A stretch of DNA of 64,000 nucleotides from positions 15,153 to 79,152 of the forward strand of contig CAKKQC010000063.1 of NCBI GenBank assembly GCA_919901855.1, in the 5' to 3' direction. Source of the stretch: a bacterium. Lineage in GTDB: Bacteria > Oederibacteriota > CAKKQC01. Shown one piece after another: positions 1-8,639 of this stretch; within the stretch, counting starts at the first letter, position 1; each line of letters begins with the position of its first letter. Position numbers and translations under genes: made by a program. The notes under the pieces were generated by a model. It did no database searches. It was not told the DNA's origin and saw only the letters and a list, made by a program, of their open reading frames with translations.

Positions 1-833
1 ACCCCCTTGTGGAACGGAACCGGCACGAGACCCGGCGGCGGCTTGTCCATGAGCTCGGTCTGGGCGACGAACAGCCAGCCGCCCGGCAGGAGGGAATCGC
101 GGAGGTTCGCGACCGCGGCACGCCGGGCGTGATCGGAGAAATAGGTCAGCACGTTGCAACAGAAGACCACGTCCATCCCGGCGTACGCCGTCATTGCGCG
201 GCGGTCGATGATGCTGGCCAGCGCGAACCCGACGGTCCGTTCCGTACATCTCGCGGCGTCCGGCTTCAGCCGAAATCCCGCCTCATCGCCGACGAACCAG
301 CGGTCGCGCAGGGGTCCGGGCATGGTGCGCATCGAATGCCGGCTCCAGATCCCCGCCCGCGCCACCGCGATCGCCCGCGTGCTCACGTCGACGCCCGTAA
401 CGCGGACGCTCAACCCGGGATGGCGGTCCAGGACCAGGATCGCGAGCGTGTACGGCTCCTCGCCCGAAGCGCAACCGGCGCTCAGGATGCGCAGGGGGCA
501 CGCTTCCGACGGGTTCCTCTCCCCCCGCAGGATCGGAAGCACCATGCCGGAAAACGCCTCGAGCAGGGGAGGATTCCGGTAGAAGCTGGTCTCCTGGACA
601 GTGATCTCGTCGATCAGGGATTGTAGTTCGCCGCCGACCGGCCCAGCCCCGGAAACCATCCGCGCGTAGTCCCCGAAGGACGCGACCCCGCATGCCGCCA
701 TTCTCGTCCGGACGCGGTTCTCGACGAAGTATTTCTTCCGGTCCGCGAAGTGGATGCCGGTCTCCTTCTCGATCACATCCCGCAGGCGGCGGAAGGACCC
801 GTCGGACATCCGGGGTTTCGCTGGCGCTGTCAC
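1..833 (-). CDS. cheR: CheR chemoreceptor glutamate methyltransferase (3' end cut by window)
   Basis: S-adenosylmethionine-dependent methyltransferase that methylates glutamates of chemoreceptors in the cytoplasm. The frame reads from a GTG at 833 (VTAPAKPRMSDGSFRRLRD) to the window edge; about 277 codons are present, so only the end is missing. Seen: the N-terminal helical domain with KKYFVENRVRTRM and ITVQETSFYRNP, the SAM-binding motif ILSAGCASGEEPYTLA, and the later DVVFCCNVLTYFS segment, all in CheR order. The GTG overlaps the cheB stop as GTGA, so translation is probably coupled. It is the last visible gene of the cheA-cheW-MCP-cheB-cheR run. An internal ATG (MSDGSF) eight codons later is an alternative start. 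Family assignment is firm. Confidence 0.93.
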   Translation of the reverse strand, partial: MTAPAKPRMSDGSFRRLRDVIEKETGIHFADRKKYFVENRVRTRMAACGVASFGDYARMVSGAGPVGGELQSLIDEITVQETSFYRNPPLLEAFSGMVLPILRGERNPSEACPLRILSAGCASGEEPYTLAILVLDRHPGLSVRVTGVDVSTRAIAVARAGIWSRHSMRTMPGPLRDRWFVGDEAGFRLKPDAARCTERTVGFALASIIDRRAMTAYAGMDVVFCCNVLTYFSDHARRAAVANLRDSLLPGGWLFVAQTELMDKPPPGLVPVPFHKG

Positions 834-1864
834 AAGGCATCCCGGATCGCCGCGGCCATGCCGTCGAGGGACACGACCTCGTCCACGACTCCCGCCTCGA
901 TCGCGGAACGGGCCATGCCGAAGACCGCGGAGCTGGCCTCGTCCTGGACCAGGGTCCGGCCGCCCGCCGCCTTGAGGGCCCTCATCCCCTCGGTGCCGTC
1001 GTTGCCCATCCCCGTGAGGAGGACGCCGACCGCCTCGCCGGCGAAGGCCGCCGCCGCCGATCGCATCGTCACGTCCACGGATGGAAGGTACACGGCGCCG
1101 GCGGCTTCCCGGGCGAGGCGCACGGATATCTCCTTCCCCGAGCCCGCCACCACCATATGCTGGTCCCCGGGAGCCAGAAGGACCTCCCCCGGAACCGTCC
1201 GGTCGCCGTGGGACGCCGCCCTCACCTTGAGGCGGGTGTGCCCCCCCAGGTGTTCCGCGAAGTGACCGACGAACGATGGAGGCATGTGCTGAACCACGAG
1301 GACGGGGACGGCCAGACCCGGCGCCAGCTTGCCCAGAAGCAGTTCGAGCGCCGCGGGTCCGCCCGTCGAACTGCCCACGACGAGAGCCCTGGCCTTCCAG
1401 CCCGGCGTCCTCGCCGCGCCCCGCGCGGCCCGGGCATCCCCCTTCGCCGGCACGAAGTGTCCGGCCGGATGCCGTCCGGCCGCCGCCCTGACCTTCCCCA
1501 CCAGTTCGCCGCCGATGTCGAGAATGCCGATTGGACCCCTCGCGACCGTCTTCTCGACGAAGTCCACGGCCCCCAGCGCAAGCGCCCGGAACACGTCCCG
1601 CGCCTCCCGCCCGCCGGCCGCGCTCACGACGAGGACCGGTACGCGCGACCGTTCCATGATTCCAGCGAGCGCCGTCAGTCCGTCCATGCGGGGCATGTCC
1701 AGGTCGAGCGTGACCACATCGGGGCGGTATTCGACCGTCCTCTCCACCGCCTCGATGCCGTCGCGGGCGGTCGCGACGACCCTGATGTCCGGCTCGGCCT
1801 CGAGCATCCTCGTCAGCGCCTTGCGGGCGAACGCCGAGTCGTCGGCGACCAGCACCCGGATCAC
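830..1864 (-). CDS. cheB: CheB receptor methylesterase/deamidase with receiver domain
   Basis: Chemotaxis-specific methylesterase of 344 aa, the usual family length; removes methyl groups added by CheR and is activated by phosphorylation from CheA. Seen: an N-terminal receiver with acidic pair DD at 8-9 and phospho-acceptor D54 in TLDLDMPRMDG, then a linker and a CheB esterase domain with the catalytic triad S166 (GSSTGGP), H193 (VQHMPPSF) and D289 (GMGNDGTEGM). The start is GTG at 1864, preceded by a GGAGG-type ribosome site; the MCP stop lies 34 bases upstream. Nothing looks degenerate, so active adaptation by methylation is expected in this pathway. Confidence 0.97.
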   Translation of the reverse strand: MIRVLVADDSAFARKALTRMLEAEPDIRVVATARDGIEAVERTVEYRPDVVTLDLDMPRMDGLTALAGIMERSRVPVLVVSAAGGREARDVFRALALGAVDFVEKTVARGPIGILDIGGELVGKVRAAAGRHPAGHFVPAKGDARAARGAARTPGWKARALVVGSSTGGPAALELLLGKLAPGLAVPVLVVQHMPPSFVGHFAEHLGGHTRLKVRAASHGDRTVPGEVLLAPGDQHMVVAGSGKEISVRLAREAAGAVYLPSVDVTMRSAAAAFAGEAVGVLLTGMGNDGTEGMRALKAAGGRTLVQDEASSAVFGMARSAIEAGVVDEVVSLDGMAAAIRDAL

Positions 1865-1898
1865 GAGGTCCTCCGACCCGACGGCAAGCCGCCTCCCG

Positions 1899-3545
1899 TC
1901 ATCCGCCCGGACCCAGATCGAACTTCGCGACGAGCTGGCGCATGTCCTCGGTCTGCCGCGCGAGCTCGTGCGTCGCGACCGAAATCTGGCCGGTGGCGGA
2001 GGAGCTGTTCCTCGCCGCGGTCGCGATGTTCTCCACGTTCCTCGAGATGTCCTCGGCCGCTCTGGACTGCTCCTCGGTCGCCGCGGCGATCTGTTGGACC
2101 ATACCCGTCACCCGATCCGCGCTCGCGACGATAGCCTCGAGGTTCTCCCGGGCGCCGCGGGCGAGATCCTGGCCCTTGAGGACCTGCTGCGCGACCTCGC
2201 GGATGGACTCGACAGCCCGCTCCGATTCCTCCCTGATCGTCTCGATCGTGCCCCTGATCTCCTTGGTGGAGCCGGAAGTCATCGCGGCGAGGCTCTTGAT
2301 CTCGTCGGCAACCACGGCGAACCCTCTCCCGTGTTCGCCGGCCCGGGCGGCCTCGATGGCGGCGTTGCACGCTAGGATGCGGGTCTGGTGCGTTATCTCG
2401 TCGATCGCCCGGGTGATGCCGTCGATCTGGGCCGACCGCTTCTCGAACTCCTTGATCGGCGCGGCGGCGGCGGATGCCGCCGCCGCAATCCTGTCCATCC
2501 CCCCCGTCAGCCCGGCCACGGATTCCTTCCCCTTCAGGGCCACCCCGTTCGCCTCCCGGGAGCTCTCGGAAACGCTCTCGGCATTGCGGGCGACCCCGAT
2601 GATCGTCGAGGACATCTCCTCGGTGGACGCCGCCACCTGGGTGGTCTGGGAGGCCTGTCCTTCGGCCGCCCTGCCCAATTGATCCGCGGCGGCCGAGATC
2701 TCGTGGGCTGCGGTCGCGACGTGACCGCTGGCGCTGGATACGCGAGCGATGATATCCCGCAGGCTCGCGACCATGCGGTTGAACGCGTCGTCCAGCACGC
2801 CGATCTCGTCGCCGCTTTCCGACTCGATGTGCCCGTCGGCCAGGTTGCCCTCCGCCACCCGCTCGGCCCCCACGATCAGCCGCCGGAGGCGCCGGGTAAC
2901 CAGCCAGGCCACGATCGCGTAGGCCAAGACCAGCATCGCCGCGACTCCCAGCAAGCTCACGAGTATGCTGGCCGCCGTGCTGGCGGCGATCTCCCGGTAG
3001 ACGCCGGTCAGGGACTGCCTGATCATGATCACCCCGAGCACCTTCCGGGCGGTCCCGTGGCACCTGACGCACCGGCCGTCCGCGATCACGGGCCGGACGA
3101 CGGTCAGCCAGCGATCCTGCCCTCCAGCCTCCTCCAGCACCGTCTCGTCGCCCGCCGCCAGCGCCGCCCCGACCGCCCGGCGCGCGCCCTCGTCCCCGGC
3201 GACTCGAGCTATCGGGGCGCCCGCGGCTCCAGGGCGGGAGGTGAACGCGACCACCTGCTTCGGATCGAGGATGTGGATCTCGAGGCCCGGAGTCCCCCGC
3301 CCGATGGCCGCGAGCGAGGCCTGCACCTCGTCGCGGTCTCCCGTCACCATCGCCAGTCTCACGTTCCCGATCACGCTTGTGGCCAGAACCGCCCCCCCGG
3401 CACGGCTGACGGCCAGCACGTGCGCCCGCTCGCGGACGTTGCCGATCCACGTGACGACCGCCATGGCGACGAGGAGCACGCCGCCAAGGGGAATCATGAC
3501 CTTCATGTCCAGACGTCCCTCGATCCATCTCAGCATCCGGTTCAT
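1899..3545 (-). CDS. Methyl-accepting chemotaxis protein with periplasmic CxxCH (heme c-type) sensor
   Basis: Inner-membrane chemoreceptor, 548 aa. Seen in order: short cytoplasmic N-terminus, TM1 about 16-35, a periplasmic domain of roughly 150 residues, TM2 about 186-208, HAMP about 205-260, and a cytoplasmic coiled-coil signalling domain with the hairpin tip ending [20 protein letters not shown]. The periplasmic domain contains [14 protein letters not shown], a CxxCH at 159-163, followed by the VLGVIMI strand typical of PAS/CACHE-like domains of heme c sensors described in Geobacter. Covalent heme, and hence redox, O2 or NO sensing, is inferred. The tip is slightly unusual ([14 protein letters not shown] rather than QTNLLALNAAIE). 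Lies between cheW (12-base gap) and cheB, so it probably feeds this CheA. Confidence 0.93.
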   Translation of the reverse strand: MNRMLRWIEGRLDMKVMIPLGGVLLVAMAVVTWIGNVRERAHVLAVSRAGGAVLATSVIGNVRLAMVTGDRDEVQASLAAIGRGTPGLEIHILDPKQVVAFTSRPGAAGAPIARVAGDEGARRAVGAALAAGDETVLEEAGGQDRWLTVVRPVIADGRCVRCHGTARKVLGVIMIRQSLTGVYREIAASTAASILVSLLGVAAMLVLAYAIVAWLVTRRLRRLIVGAERVAEGNLADGHIESESGDEIGVLDDAFNRMVASLRDIIARVSSASGHVATAAHEISAAADQLGRAAEGQASQTTQVAASTEEMSSTIIGVARNAESVSESSREANGVALKGKESVAGLTGGMDRIAAAASAAAAPIKEFEKRSAQIDGITRAIDEITHQTRILACNAAIEAARAGEHGRGFAVVADEIKSLAAMTSGSTKEIRGTIETIREESERAVESIREVAQQVLKGQDLARGARENLEAIVASADRVTGMVQQIAAATEEQSRAAEDISRNVENIATAARNSSSATGQISVATHELARQTEDMRQLVAKFDLGPGG

Positions 3546-3557
3546 CCTTTCGAGGGG

Positions 3558-3965
3558 CTAGGAGCCCCGGCTCGTTTCCACGAATATCCCCGCGGCCTCC
3601 ACGGCCCCTTCCAGATCGAGCGGAAGAAGGGGTCCCGCCCGCCCCGCCTCCACCGCGTCCAGGACACCTTCGACCCCGTCGGCCTCCACGCACACGGAAC
3701 CTCGTGCCGTCGTCGCCACAATCCCGACCCGCGGGCCGCCGCCCGGCGGTGGACCAGCCTCGTGCAACTCCGGCAGACCACGCAGGTCCGTACATGCCAC
3801 GATCCGGCCGCGATGGTTCAGCAGGCCGCGAAGCGCTGCGGGAGCGCCGGGAACGGGAGTCACCGCGGCACCCTCGATCACTTCCTCGACCCGGGACGCC
3901 GGCAGGCCGAAACGCCTGCCCCCCAGCGTGAACACGAAGTGGTGCTCGTCCTGCTCCATGGTCAA
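3558..3965 (-). CDS. cheW: CheW coupling protein
   Basis: Scaffold protein of 135 aa linking chemoreceptors to CheA. The whole chain is one CheW/SH3-like domain: FVFTLGGRRFGLPASRVEEVIE at the start, then LRGLLNHRGRIVACTDLRGL, a diverged form of the family's INLRG.I.PV.DLR motif, and a final GVLDAVEAGR strand. The start is either TTG at 3965, which overlaps the cheA stop as TTGA, or ATG at 3959 two codons later. The first fits the coupled gene order, the second is the commoner codon. The MCP begins 12 bases after its stop. Shorter than Escherichia coli CheW (167 aa) but within the family range. Confidence 0.93.
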   Translation of the reverse strand: MTMEQDEHHFVFTLGGRRFGLPASRVEEVIEGAAVTPVPGAPAALRGLLNHRGRIVACTDLRGLPELHEAGPPPGGGPRVGIVATTARGSVCVEADGVEGVLDAVEAGRAGPLLPLDLEGAVEAAGIFVETSRGS

Positions 3966-5995
3966 GTCCCGCGTGCCCGCGCGGCGAGCGCGGCGACCTC
4001 GAGGAGTTCACCGCCCCCAGCCGACCCTCGATCGACCACGTCCAGGACGCGGTCTACCGCCAGTCCCACGTCGCCGCCGCCGCTCCCGCAAACCAGAACA
4101 TCGAGGTCGGCCACCGTACCCGCGTCGGAAGCACCGGACCGGCCCACGAACACGAGCGGAATCCGGCCGCCGCCGACCAACCCCGTCCCGGTCGCCCCCG
4201 TTCTCGTTACGTCCGATCCGCGGCATCTGGCGATTCTGTCGACGGACAGCAGGGGCACCACGGCCCGCCGGCCGCCGCCGATCTCGACGAGGATTACGCG
4301 GCCCCCGCCCCCCGGCGCATCCCCCTCGGCATCGCCACGCGGCAACGTGCCCCCCGCGGCGGACTCCGCGCCGGGCGGAGCGATGCCGTTGACATCGACG
4401 ATCAGTGCCACGGCGCCGTCGGACATGATGGTTGCCCCGGAGAAGCAGGGACCCAGCGGCGGCCGGCCCTCGACCGGCTGCATCACGATCTCCTCTCCGT
4501 CCACGACCTCGTCCACGACGATCCCGAATGACGCCCCGCCGGACCGGACCAGCACGACGTGAACCGGACCGTCCGTCTCCCGGAAGTCCCGTTCCCCCTC
4601 GCACCCCAGCACCAACCCAAGTCGCAGGAGCAGGAACGCGTGTCCGCGGTTCTCGATCACGCGGGCGCTCCCTCTCGTGCCGATGGCCGCCCTCGCGTCC
4701 GCCGGACTCAGGCGGAGGACGCGGACGACCGCGGACTCCGGAAGGACGTACCGGGCCCCCGCGGCCGTCACCACGAGCGCGCGCATGGTCGCGATCGCGG
4801 CCGGCAACCGCATTCGCACCGTGGTTCCCGCGCCCCGGACGCTCTCGATCTCGACGTCCCCCCCCACCCGCTGAACGGCGCTCATGACGACATCCATGCC
4901 GACCCCCCTCCCCGACAGGCTCGTGACCTTCGCGGCGGTCGAGAAGCCGGGCAGGAACACCAGCCGAAGCGCGTCCTGCCCGGAGAGACCGGACGCCACC
5001 TCCGGCAGGATGAGTCCCAGGTCGAGCGCCTTTTTCTTCAACCGGTCCGGATCGATCCCCGCGCCGTCGTCCGCGACCTCGATGCAGACCCGGTCCTCTG
5101 AATGGAACGCCCGGAGCGTCACGGTTCCCTCGGAGTACTTGCCGTGCTCCCGGCGGAATTCGGGAGTCTCGATTCCGTGGTCCACGGCGTTGCGTACCAG
5201 GTGGGTCAGGGGATCCTTGATCCTCTCGAGCAGGACGCGGTCAAGCCCCGTCTCCGCTCCCTCGAGAACCAGCCGCACCTCCTTGCCGCACTGCGCCGCC
5301 AGGTCCCGGACGACCCGAGGGAACGCGCTCCACAACCTTCCGACCCGGCCCAGCCGGAGCCTTCCGATCTCGGCGTTGATCCCGCGGACGGCAGCGTCGA
5401 GATCCCGGAAAGCGGAGTCGGTTGCCGGATTACCCCCGGGCGGTACCGTCCCCCGGGCGCGCCTGGACGACTTTACGAGGTCCGCGCCGTATCCCGCCAT
5501 CCGGTCCACCGCCCGGACGTCGACGCGCAACCTGGACTCGGGCGGAGGCGAGATCGCGGAGGCGCCCCCAGGGGGTCCGCCCGGAGGCACGGATTCGCTG
5601 GCGGGGGCCCCGCCGCGCGCTCCGGCCCGGGCGAGGCGAGCCAGGAGATCGAGAAGCCTGGCGTGGTCCGCGTCACCCTCGCCGCCGGACGCCCGGACGA
5701 CCCCAAGTCCGCCCCGGACGGCGTCGAGGAGAGCCAGGAGCGCTCCCGTCGTCTCGCGGGCCGCCACGGAGCCGTCCCGCACCGCGGCGAGCAGGTCCTC
5801 CCCCGCGTGCGCGAGCGCCTCGAGGCGGGCGAATCCGACGATGCCGCACGACCCCTTGAGCGTGTGCAACGCCCGGAAAGCGGACGCGATGCCCTCCCGG
5901 TTGGCCGGGTCCCGTTCCAGCAGGAGCAGGTCCCGTTCCAATTCCGCCAGCAATTCATCCGCTTCCGCGAGGAAGTCGCGCACTAGATCATCCAT
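3962..5995 (-). CDS. cheA: CheA sensor histidine kinase, P2-less
   Basis: Chemotaxis histidine kinase, 677 aa from ATG 5995 (MDDLVRDF). Seen: HPt domain about 1-105 with phospho-accepting H44 in FRALHTLKGSCG, a Pro/Gly/Ala linker in place of a recognisable P2 docking domain, a short dimerisation region, an HATPase with N box HLVRNAVDHGIE, G1 DDGAGID and G2 GRGVGMDVV, then a CheW-like domain, and a second diverged CheW-like stretch at the C-terminus (from about GGRVILVEIGGGRRAV). Two CheW-like modules in one CheA are uncommon. The frame stays open upstream to 6295 but that extension is low-complexity and overlaps divergent cheY, so it was rejected. The stop overlaps cheW as TTGA. Confidence 0.95.
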   Translation of the reverse strand: MDDLVRDFLAEADELLAELERDLLLLERDPANREGIASAFRALHTLKGSCGIVGFARLEALAHAGEDLLAAVRDGSVAARETTGALLALLDAVRGGLGVVRASGGEGDADHARLLDLLARLARAGARGGAPASESVPPGGPPGGASAISPPPESRLRVDVRAVDRMAGYGADLVKSSRRARGTVPPGGNPATDSAFRDLDAAVRGINAEIGRLRLGRVGRLWSAFPRVVRDLAAQCGKEVRLVLEGAETGLDRVLLERIKDPLTHLVRNAVDHGIETPEFRREHGKYSEGTVTLRAFHSEDRVCIEVADDGAGIDPDRLKKKALDLGLILPEVASGLSGQDALRLVFLPGFSTAAKVTSLSGRGVGMDVVMSAVQRVGGDVEIESVRGAGTTVRMRLPAAIATMRALVVTAAGARYVLPESAVVRVLRLSPADARAAIGTRGSARVIENRGHAFLLLRLGLVLGCEGERDFRETDGPVHVVLVRSGGASFGIVVDEVVDGEEIVMQPVEGRPPLGPCFSGATIMSDGAVALIVDVNGIAPPGAESAAGGTLPRGDAEGDAPGGGGRVILVEIGGGRRAVVPLLSVDRIARCRGSDVTRTGATGTGLVGGGRIPLVFVGRSGASDAGTVADLDVLVCGSGGGDVGLAVDRVLDVVDRGSAGGGELLEVAALAARARGT

Positions 5996-6050
5996 GTCCC
6001 TGCTCTCCCTCAGGTCGGCGCCTGTCCGGCCGCATCCGCCGCGCTGATAC

Positions 6051-6085
6051 TGGTATACTCCACACACAAATGAAGGTTCAAGGAG
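6051..6085 (+). promoter_or_regulatory. cheY promoter and ribosome site
   Basis: An extended -10 (TGGTATACT, 6051-6059) lies in the 100-base gap between divergent cheA and cheY. An AAGGAG ribosome site at 6080-6085 sits 10 bases before the GTG start at 6096. The leader would be about 30 bases, so this unit is not leaderless, unlike many others in the window. No convincing -35 box is seen. Confidence 0.5.
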
Positions 6086-6095
6086 TGTTGCCGAC

Positions 6096-6473
6096 GTGAG
6101 CGACCGGTTTCGCGTTCTCGTGGTCGACGACTCGGATTTCCAGCGCGCGGTCACGATCAAGCGGCTCGAGGGGACGGAGTTCGACGTGGCGGGGGAGGCC
6201 CGGGGCGGCGCCGAGGCCGTGGCCATGTACGGCCCGCTGGCCCCGAACGTGGTCCTCCTCGACGTGGTCATGGCCGACCAGAACGGGCTGGTCACGCTCC
6301 GTCAGATCGTGACCGCGGACCCCGACGCCAGGGTCCTGATGCTGAGCTCGATGGGAACCGAGGACGTCCTGCGGGAATGCGCGGCGGCCGGGGCCGCCGG
6401 GTTCATCCTGAAACCCGTCCAGAAGGAGCAGTTGGTCCAGGCTCTCAGGTCGGCTGTCCGGCCCCGTCCGTAG
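6096..6473 (+). CDS. cheY: CheY-type single-domain response regulator
   Basis: Stand-alone receiver of 125 aa. Seen: acidic pair DD at 11-12 (LVVDDSDFQR), phospho-acceptor D56 (VVLLDVVMADQNG), a serine at the switch position (LMLSSMG) and K106 (FILKPV). All five conserved features of an active receiver are present and no output domain follows, so it should be the diffusible product of CheA. GTG start with AAGGAG upstream. It is divergent from cheA and convergent with the CheX-like gene, whose stop is one base away. A CheY next to a CheX-type phosphatase gives a complete phosphorylation/dephosphorylation cycle. Confidence 0.93.
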   Translation: MSDRFRVLVVDDSDFQRAVTIKRLEGTEFDVAGEARGGAEAVAMYGPLAPNVVLLDVVMADQNGLVTLRQIVTADPDARVLMLSSMGTEDVLRECAAAGAAGFILKPVQKEQLVQALRSAVRPRP

Positions 6474-6474
6474 C

Positions 6475-7332
6475 TCAGCCGTTGGTTTCGAAGTGTAGAA
6501 CCACGGAAAAGAGCCCGCTGGGGCTCTCGAAATCGACGCGGACCGCCACCGGCGGAAACGGCCCGGCCCTCCCGGCCTGCTCGCATTGCGGCGGCCTCGG
6601 CACCGCCACCCCCTTGCCGGAGGGCATGTCGCCGCAGAATCTCCCGACGACCACGTTCACGAACTCGGACACCGCGTCGAGCACGACGCCGTCCAGCTCG
6701 ACCCGTTCGGCGTCCGTCATCGCCTTCGCGATCGCGTGAAGCACCGTCGAGCGCGCGTGGAAGGCGTAGACGAACCGCGCCACGCCGCCGACCTCCTGGA
6801 AGAACACGTACTCGGACTCCGGCCTCTTCATCTCGAACGCGACGACCGACTCCACCTTCGCCTTCTCCCCCACCAGGCCCTCGTACACGCTCGCGGTCCG
6901 TGCGATCGCGGGCCCCACCACGTCGGCGTGCGGAACCGAGGCGATCGTATCCGCCACCGAAGTTTCCTGCGACCTGCGCTCCCGGTGGTACTCCCTGAGG
7001 AGAAGATCGAGACGTTCCCCCGGTAGGTGCCCCCGCTCAACGAGGATCTCGCCGACGAACCCGCGAGTGGCCGCCTGGGACTTGATGAGGTCCATCGCCT
7101 GCTGCCTGGACAGGAGGCCCCGCTCGACCGCCAGCGCCCAGAACGATGCCCCCGTCTTCGCGCACTCCCGCTGGATTTCGGTTGCCTGCGCCGCGGTCAT
7201 GAGGCGGCTCTCCATGGCCAGAAGTCCGAACGGCATGGACCGGGCCTTCTGCACCGCCAGCGCGTCGCGGAGCGCTTCCATCGTTACATGGCTCTTGTCG
7301 ACCAGGAACTGTCCGAAGAAACTTGCGACCAA
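6475..7332 (-). CDS. CheX-type CheY-P phosphatase with N-terminal MshEN-like helical repeats
   Basis: 285 aa. The C-terminal half (about 130-285) looks like a CheX/CheC phosphatase domain: the catalytic ExxN signature is seen in VSEFVNVVVGRF, with the downstream FCGDMPSGKG and VAVPRPP segments. The N-terminal 110 residues contain three copies of a helix-turn-helix-like pattern (FFGQFLVDKSHVTMEALRDA, FWALAVERGLLSRQQAMDL, FVGEILVERGHLPGERLDLL) resembling the MshEN/T2SSE_N domain of pilus ATPases, which in some families binds cyclic di-GMP. That role is inferred. The start is TTG at 7332, chosen because GGGAGGTG lies just upstream and the protein begins exactly at the first repeat. Likely dephosphorylates the CheY encoded convergently. 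Confidence 0.8.
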   Translation of the reverse strand: MVASFFGQFLVDKSHVTMEALRDALAVQKARSMPFGLLAMESRLMTAAQATEIQRECAKTGASFWALAVERGLLSRQQAMDLIKSQAATRGFVGEILVERGHLPGERLDLLLREYHRERRSQETSVADTIASVPHADVVGPAIARTASVYEGLVGEKAKVESVVAFEMKRPESEYVFFQEVGGVARFVYAFHARSTVLHAIAKAMTDAERVELDGVVLDAVSEFVNVVVGRFCGDMPSGKGVAVPRPPQCEQAGRAGPFPPVAVRVDFESPSGLFSVVLHFETNG

Positions 7333-7334
7333 TG

Positions 7335-7364
7335 CCCACCTCCCGTGAAAGCTGGGTCATTATC
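7335..7364 (-). promoter_or_regulatory. Promoter and ribosome site of the CheX-like gene
   Basis: On the minus strand an extended -10 TGTGATAAT (core GATAAT, 7359-7364) is followed about 15 bases later by a strong GGGAGGTGGG ribosome site (7335-7344) and the TTG start at 7332. The ribosome site is what fixes the unusual start codon. No clear -35 box. Confidence 0.5.
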
Positions 7365-7411
7365 ACATACGCCGGCCGGCCCCCGCCAGACGAGCACCGG
7401 ATTCCGGATCG

Positions 7412-7936
7412 CTACCGCCGCCCGCGCCCGGCCGCGCCCGCGGGCGATCCGGCTGCGTCCCGCAGCGCCTTCACGGTCCCGGCCTTGCCCGCGTAGCCTT
7501 CGAGGGTCACGGGTTTCCGTCCCGGCCGGACGACCACGAGCGTCGGGAACGCCTTGATGCCGAACTTCTTCTGGAGGGCCTCGATGTCGGCGGGGTTCTT
7601 CCCCTCCTCACGCGAGCGGTCGATGACCCGGACGGGGACAAAGGCGGCGTTGATGAAGGCGGCCGCCTCCGCATCGCCAAAGACCTCCTTCCCCATCCGC
7701 CGGCACGGCGGGCACCATGCCGCCGTGAAGTCGTAGAGCAGGGGCCTGCCGGCCCGCTTCGCATCCGCCTCGGCTCCCGCGATCGCGTGCCAGGACACGA
7801 GATCCGTCGCCGCCACAGGATGGACGGTCTCCCATGCCCGCAGCCCGATCCGGGCCGCCAGCAGGCCCCCGGCCAGCCAGAAAAGGATCGCGGGGACGCG
7901 CCGCGACGATCCCTTCGGCGCGTCAGGATCCGGCAT
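7412..7936 (-). CDS. Membrane-anchored thioredoxin-like protein (DsbD-gamma type)
   Basis: 174 aa. One N-terminal hydrophobic segment (about 15-32) with a cytoplasmic RR just before it, then a thioredoxin fold with active site WCPPC (C75, C78) preceded by LLYDFTAAWC and followed by the cis-proline loop KAFPTLVVV. The layout matches thioredoxin_7/DsbD C-terminal-like proteins that reduce or oxidise thiols outside the membrane. The start ATG overlaps the end of the ABC permease gene by 14 bases, so it belongs to the pilin-ABC operon. The C-terminal tail is Gly/Ala/Arg-rich. Substrate unknown; partners could be cysteine-containing envelope proteins. Confidence 0.85.
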   Translation of the reverse strand: MPDPDAPKGSSRRVPAILFWLAGGLLAARIGLRAWETVHPVAATDLVSWHAIAGAEADAKRAGRPLLYDFTAAWCPPCRRMGKEVFGDAEAAAFINAAFVPVRVIDRSREEGKNPADIEALQKKFGIKAFPTLVVVRPGRKPVTLEGYAGKAGTVKALRDAAGSPAGAAGRGRR

Positions 7937-8639
7937 AGGACAGCTCCTTGCGGTTCAGCCACCAGACGGCGACGGCGAGCGCGAGCGTCACCGTGGACAG
8001 GTACCCGACCGGTCCGGACCAGGTGAAACCGCCTCCGCCGAAGAGGGGTCCCAGGTCGAGCGCGGGCAGCATGAACGACGTGACCTCACCTCCGCCCAAG
8101 GTGACGGCCGTCCACTGCTTCCACTGGCCCAGCAGCCCCAGCAGAGTGCCCCCCAGCCACGTGAACATCATCACGGACATCTCCTTCGCACCCGGCACGA
8201 GTGCGGAGAACATGACCACCACGGCCGACGCCCCGAACGCCCGGAAGACGGCCTCGAGCACCTGCCGGACCAGGGCCACGGCCTCGACCGGATGCCCCCG
8301 CCAACCCGCGATGGCGGCAATGGCCACGGCCTGCACGGCGAGCACGCCGGCCGTCGCGCACGCGAGCGCGATCCACTTGCTGAAGACGTATTCCGATCGG
8401 GACACGGGCCGCGACAGGACGAGGAGGATCGTGCCCGACGACACCTCCTCGCCGATCACGCCGGCCCCGACGAGCCAGATCAGGAGGGCGTTCATCCACA
8501 TGCTCGAGAAGCTGTCCGTGCCCGCCGGAAGCAGGCCCGCCCACAGGAGCGGCATGCCGAACAGGATGACGAGGCTGAACCAGCGCCCGCGCCCCGCCAT
8601 CCGCTCGCGCAGCGTCGTTCGCACGATAGTCCAGTTCAC
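7923..8639 (-). CDS. ABC-2 type transporter permease
   Basis: 238 aa with about six predicted membrane spans (for example WFSLVILFGMPLLWAGLLP, ALLIWLVGAGVIGEEVSSG and VGYLSTVTLALAVAVWWLN). The EEVSSGTILLVLSRPVSRSEY segment between spans 2 and 3 is the characteristic coupling stretch of ABC-2 membrane proteins of the NatB/CcmB-like exporter group. GTG start at 8639 overlaps the ATPase stop as GTGA. With the upstream ATPase it forms a complete exporter; the substrate cannot be told from sequence. Confidence 0.88.
   Translation of the reverse strand: MNWTIVRTTLRERMAGRGRWFSLVILFGMPLLWAGLLPAGTDSFSSMWMNALLIWLVGAGVIGEEVSSGTILLVLSRPVSRSEYVFSKWIALACATAGVLAVQAVAIAAIAGWRGHPVEAVALVRQVLEAVFRAFGASAVVVMFSALVPGAKEMSVMMFTWLGGTLLGLLGQWKQWTAVTLGGGEVTSFMLPALDLGPLFGGGGFTWSGPVGYLSTVTLALAVAVWWLNRKELSYAGS

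Noticed and set aside
5996-6295. 100-residue N-terminal extension of CheA
   Set aside because: Low-complexity, overlaps divergent cheY, and the HPt domain begins at ATG 5995.
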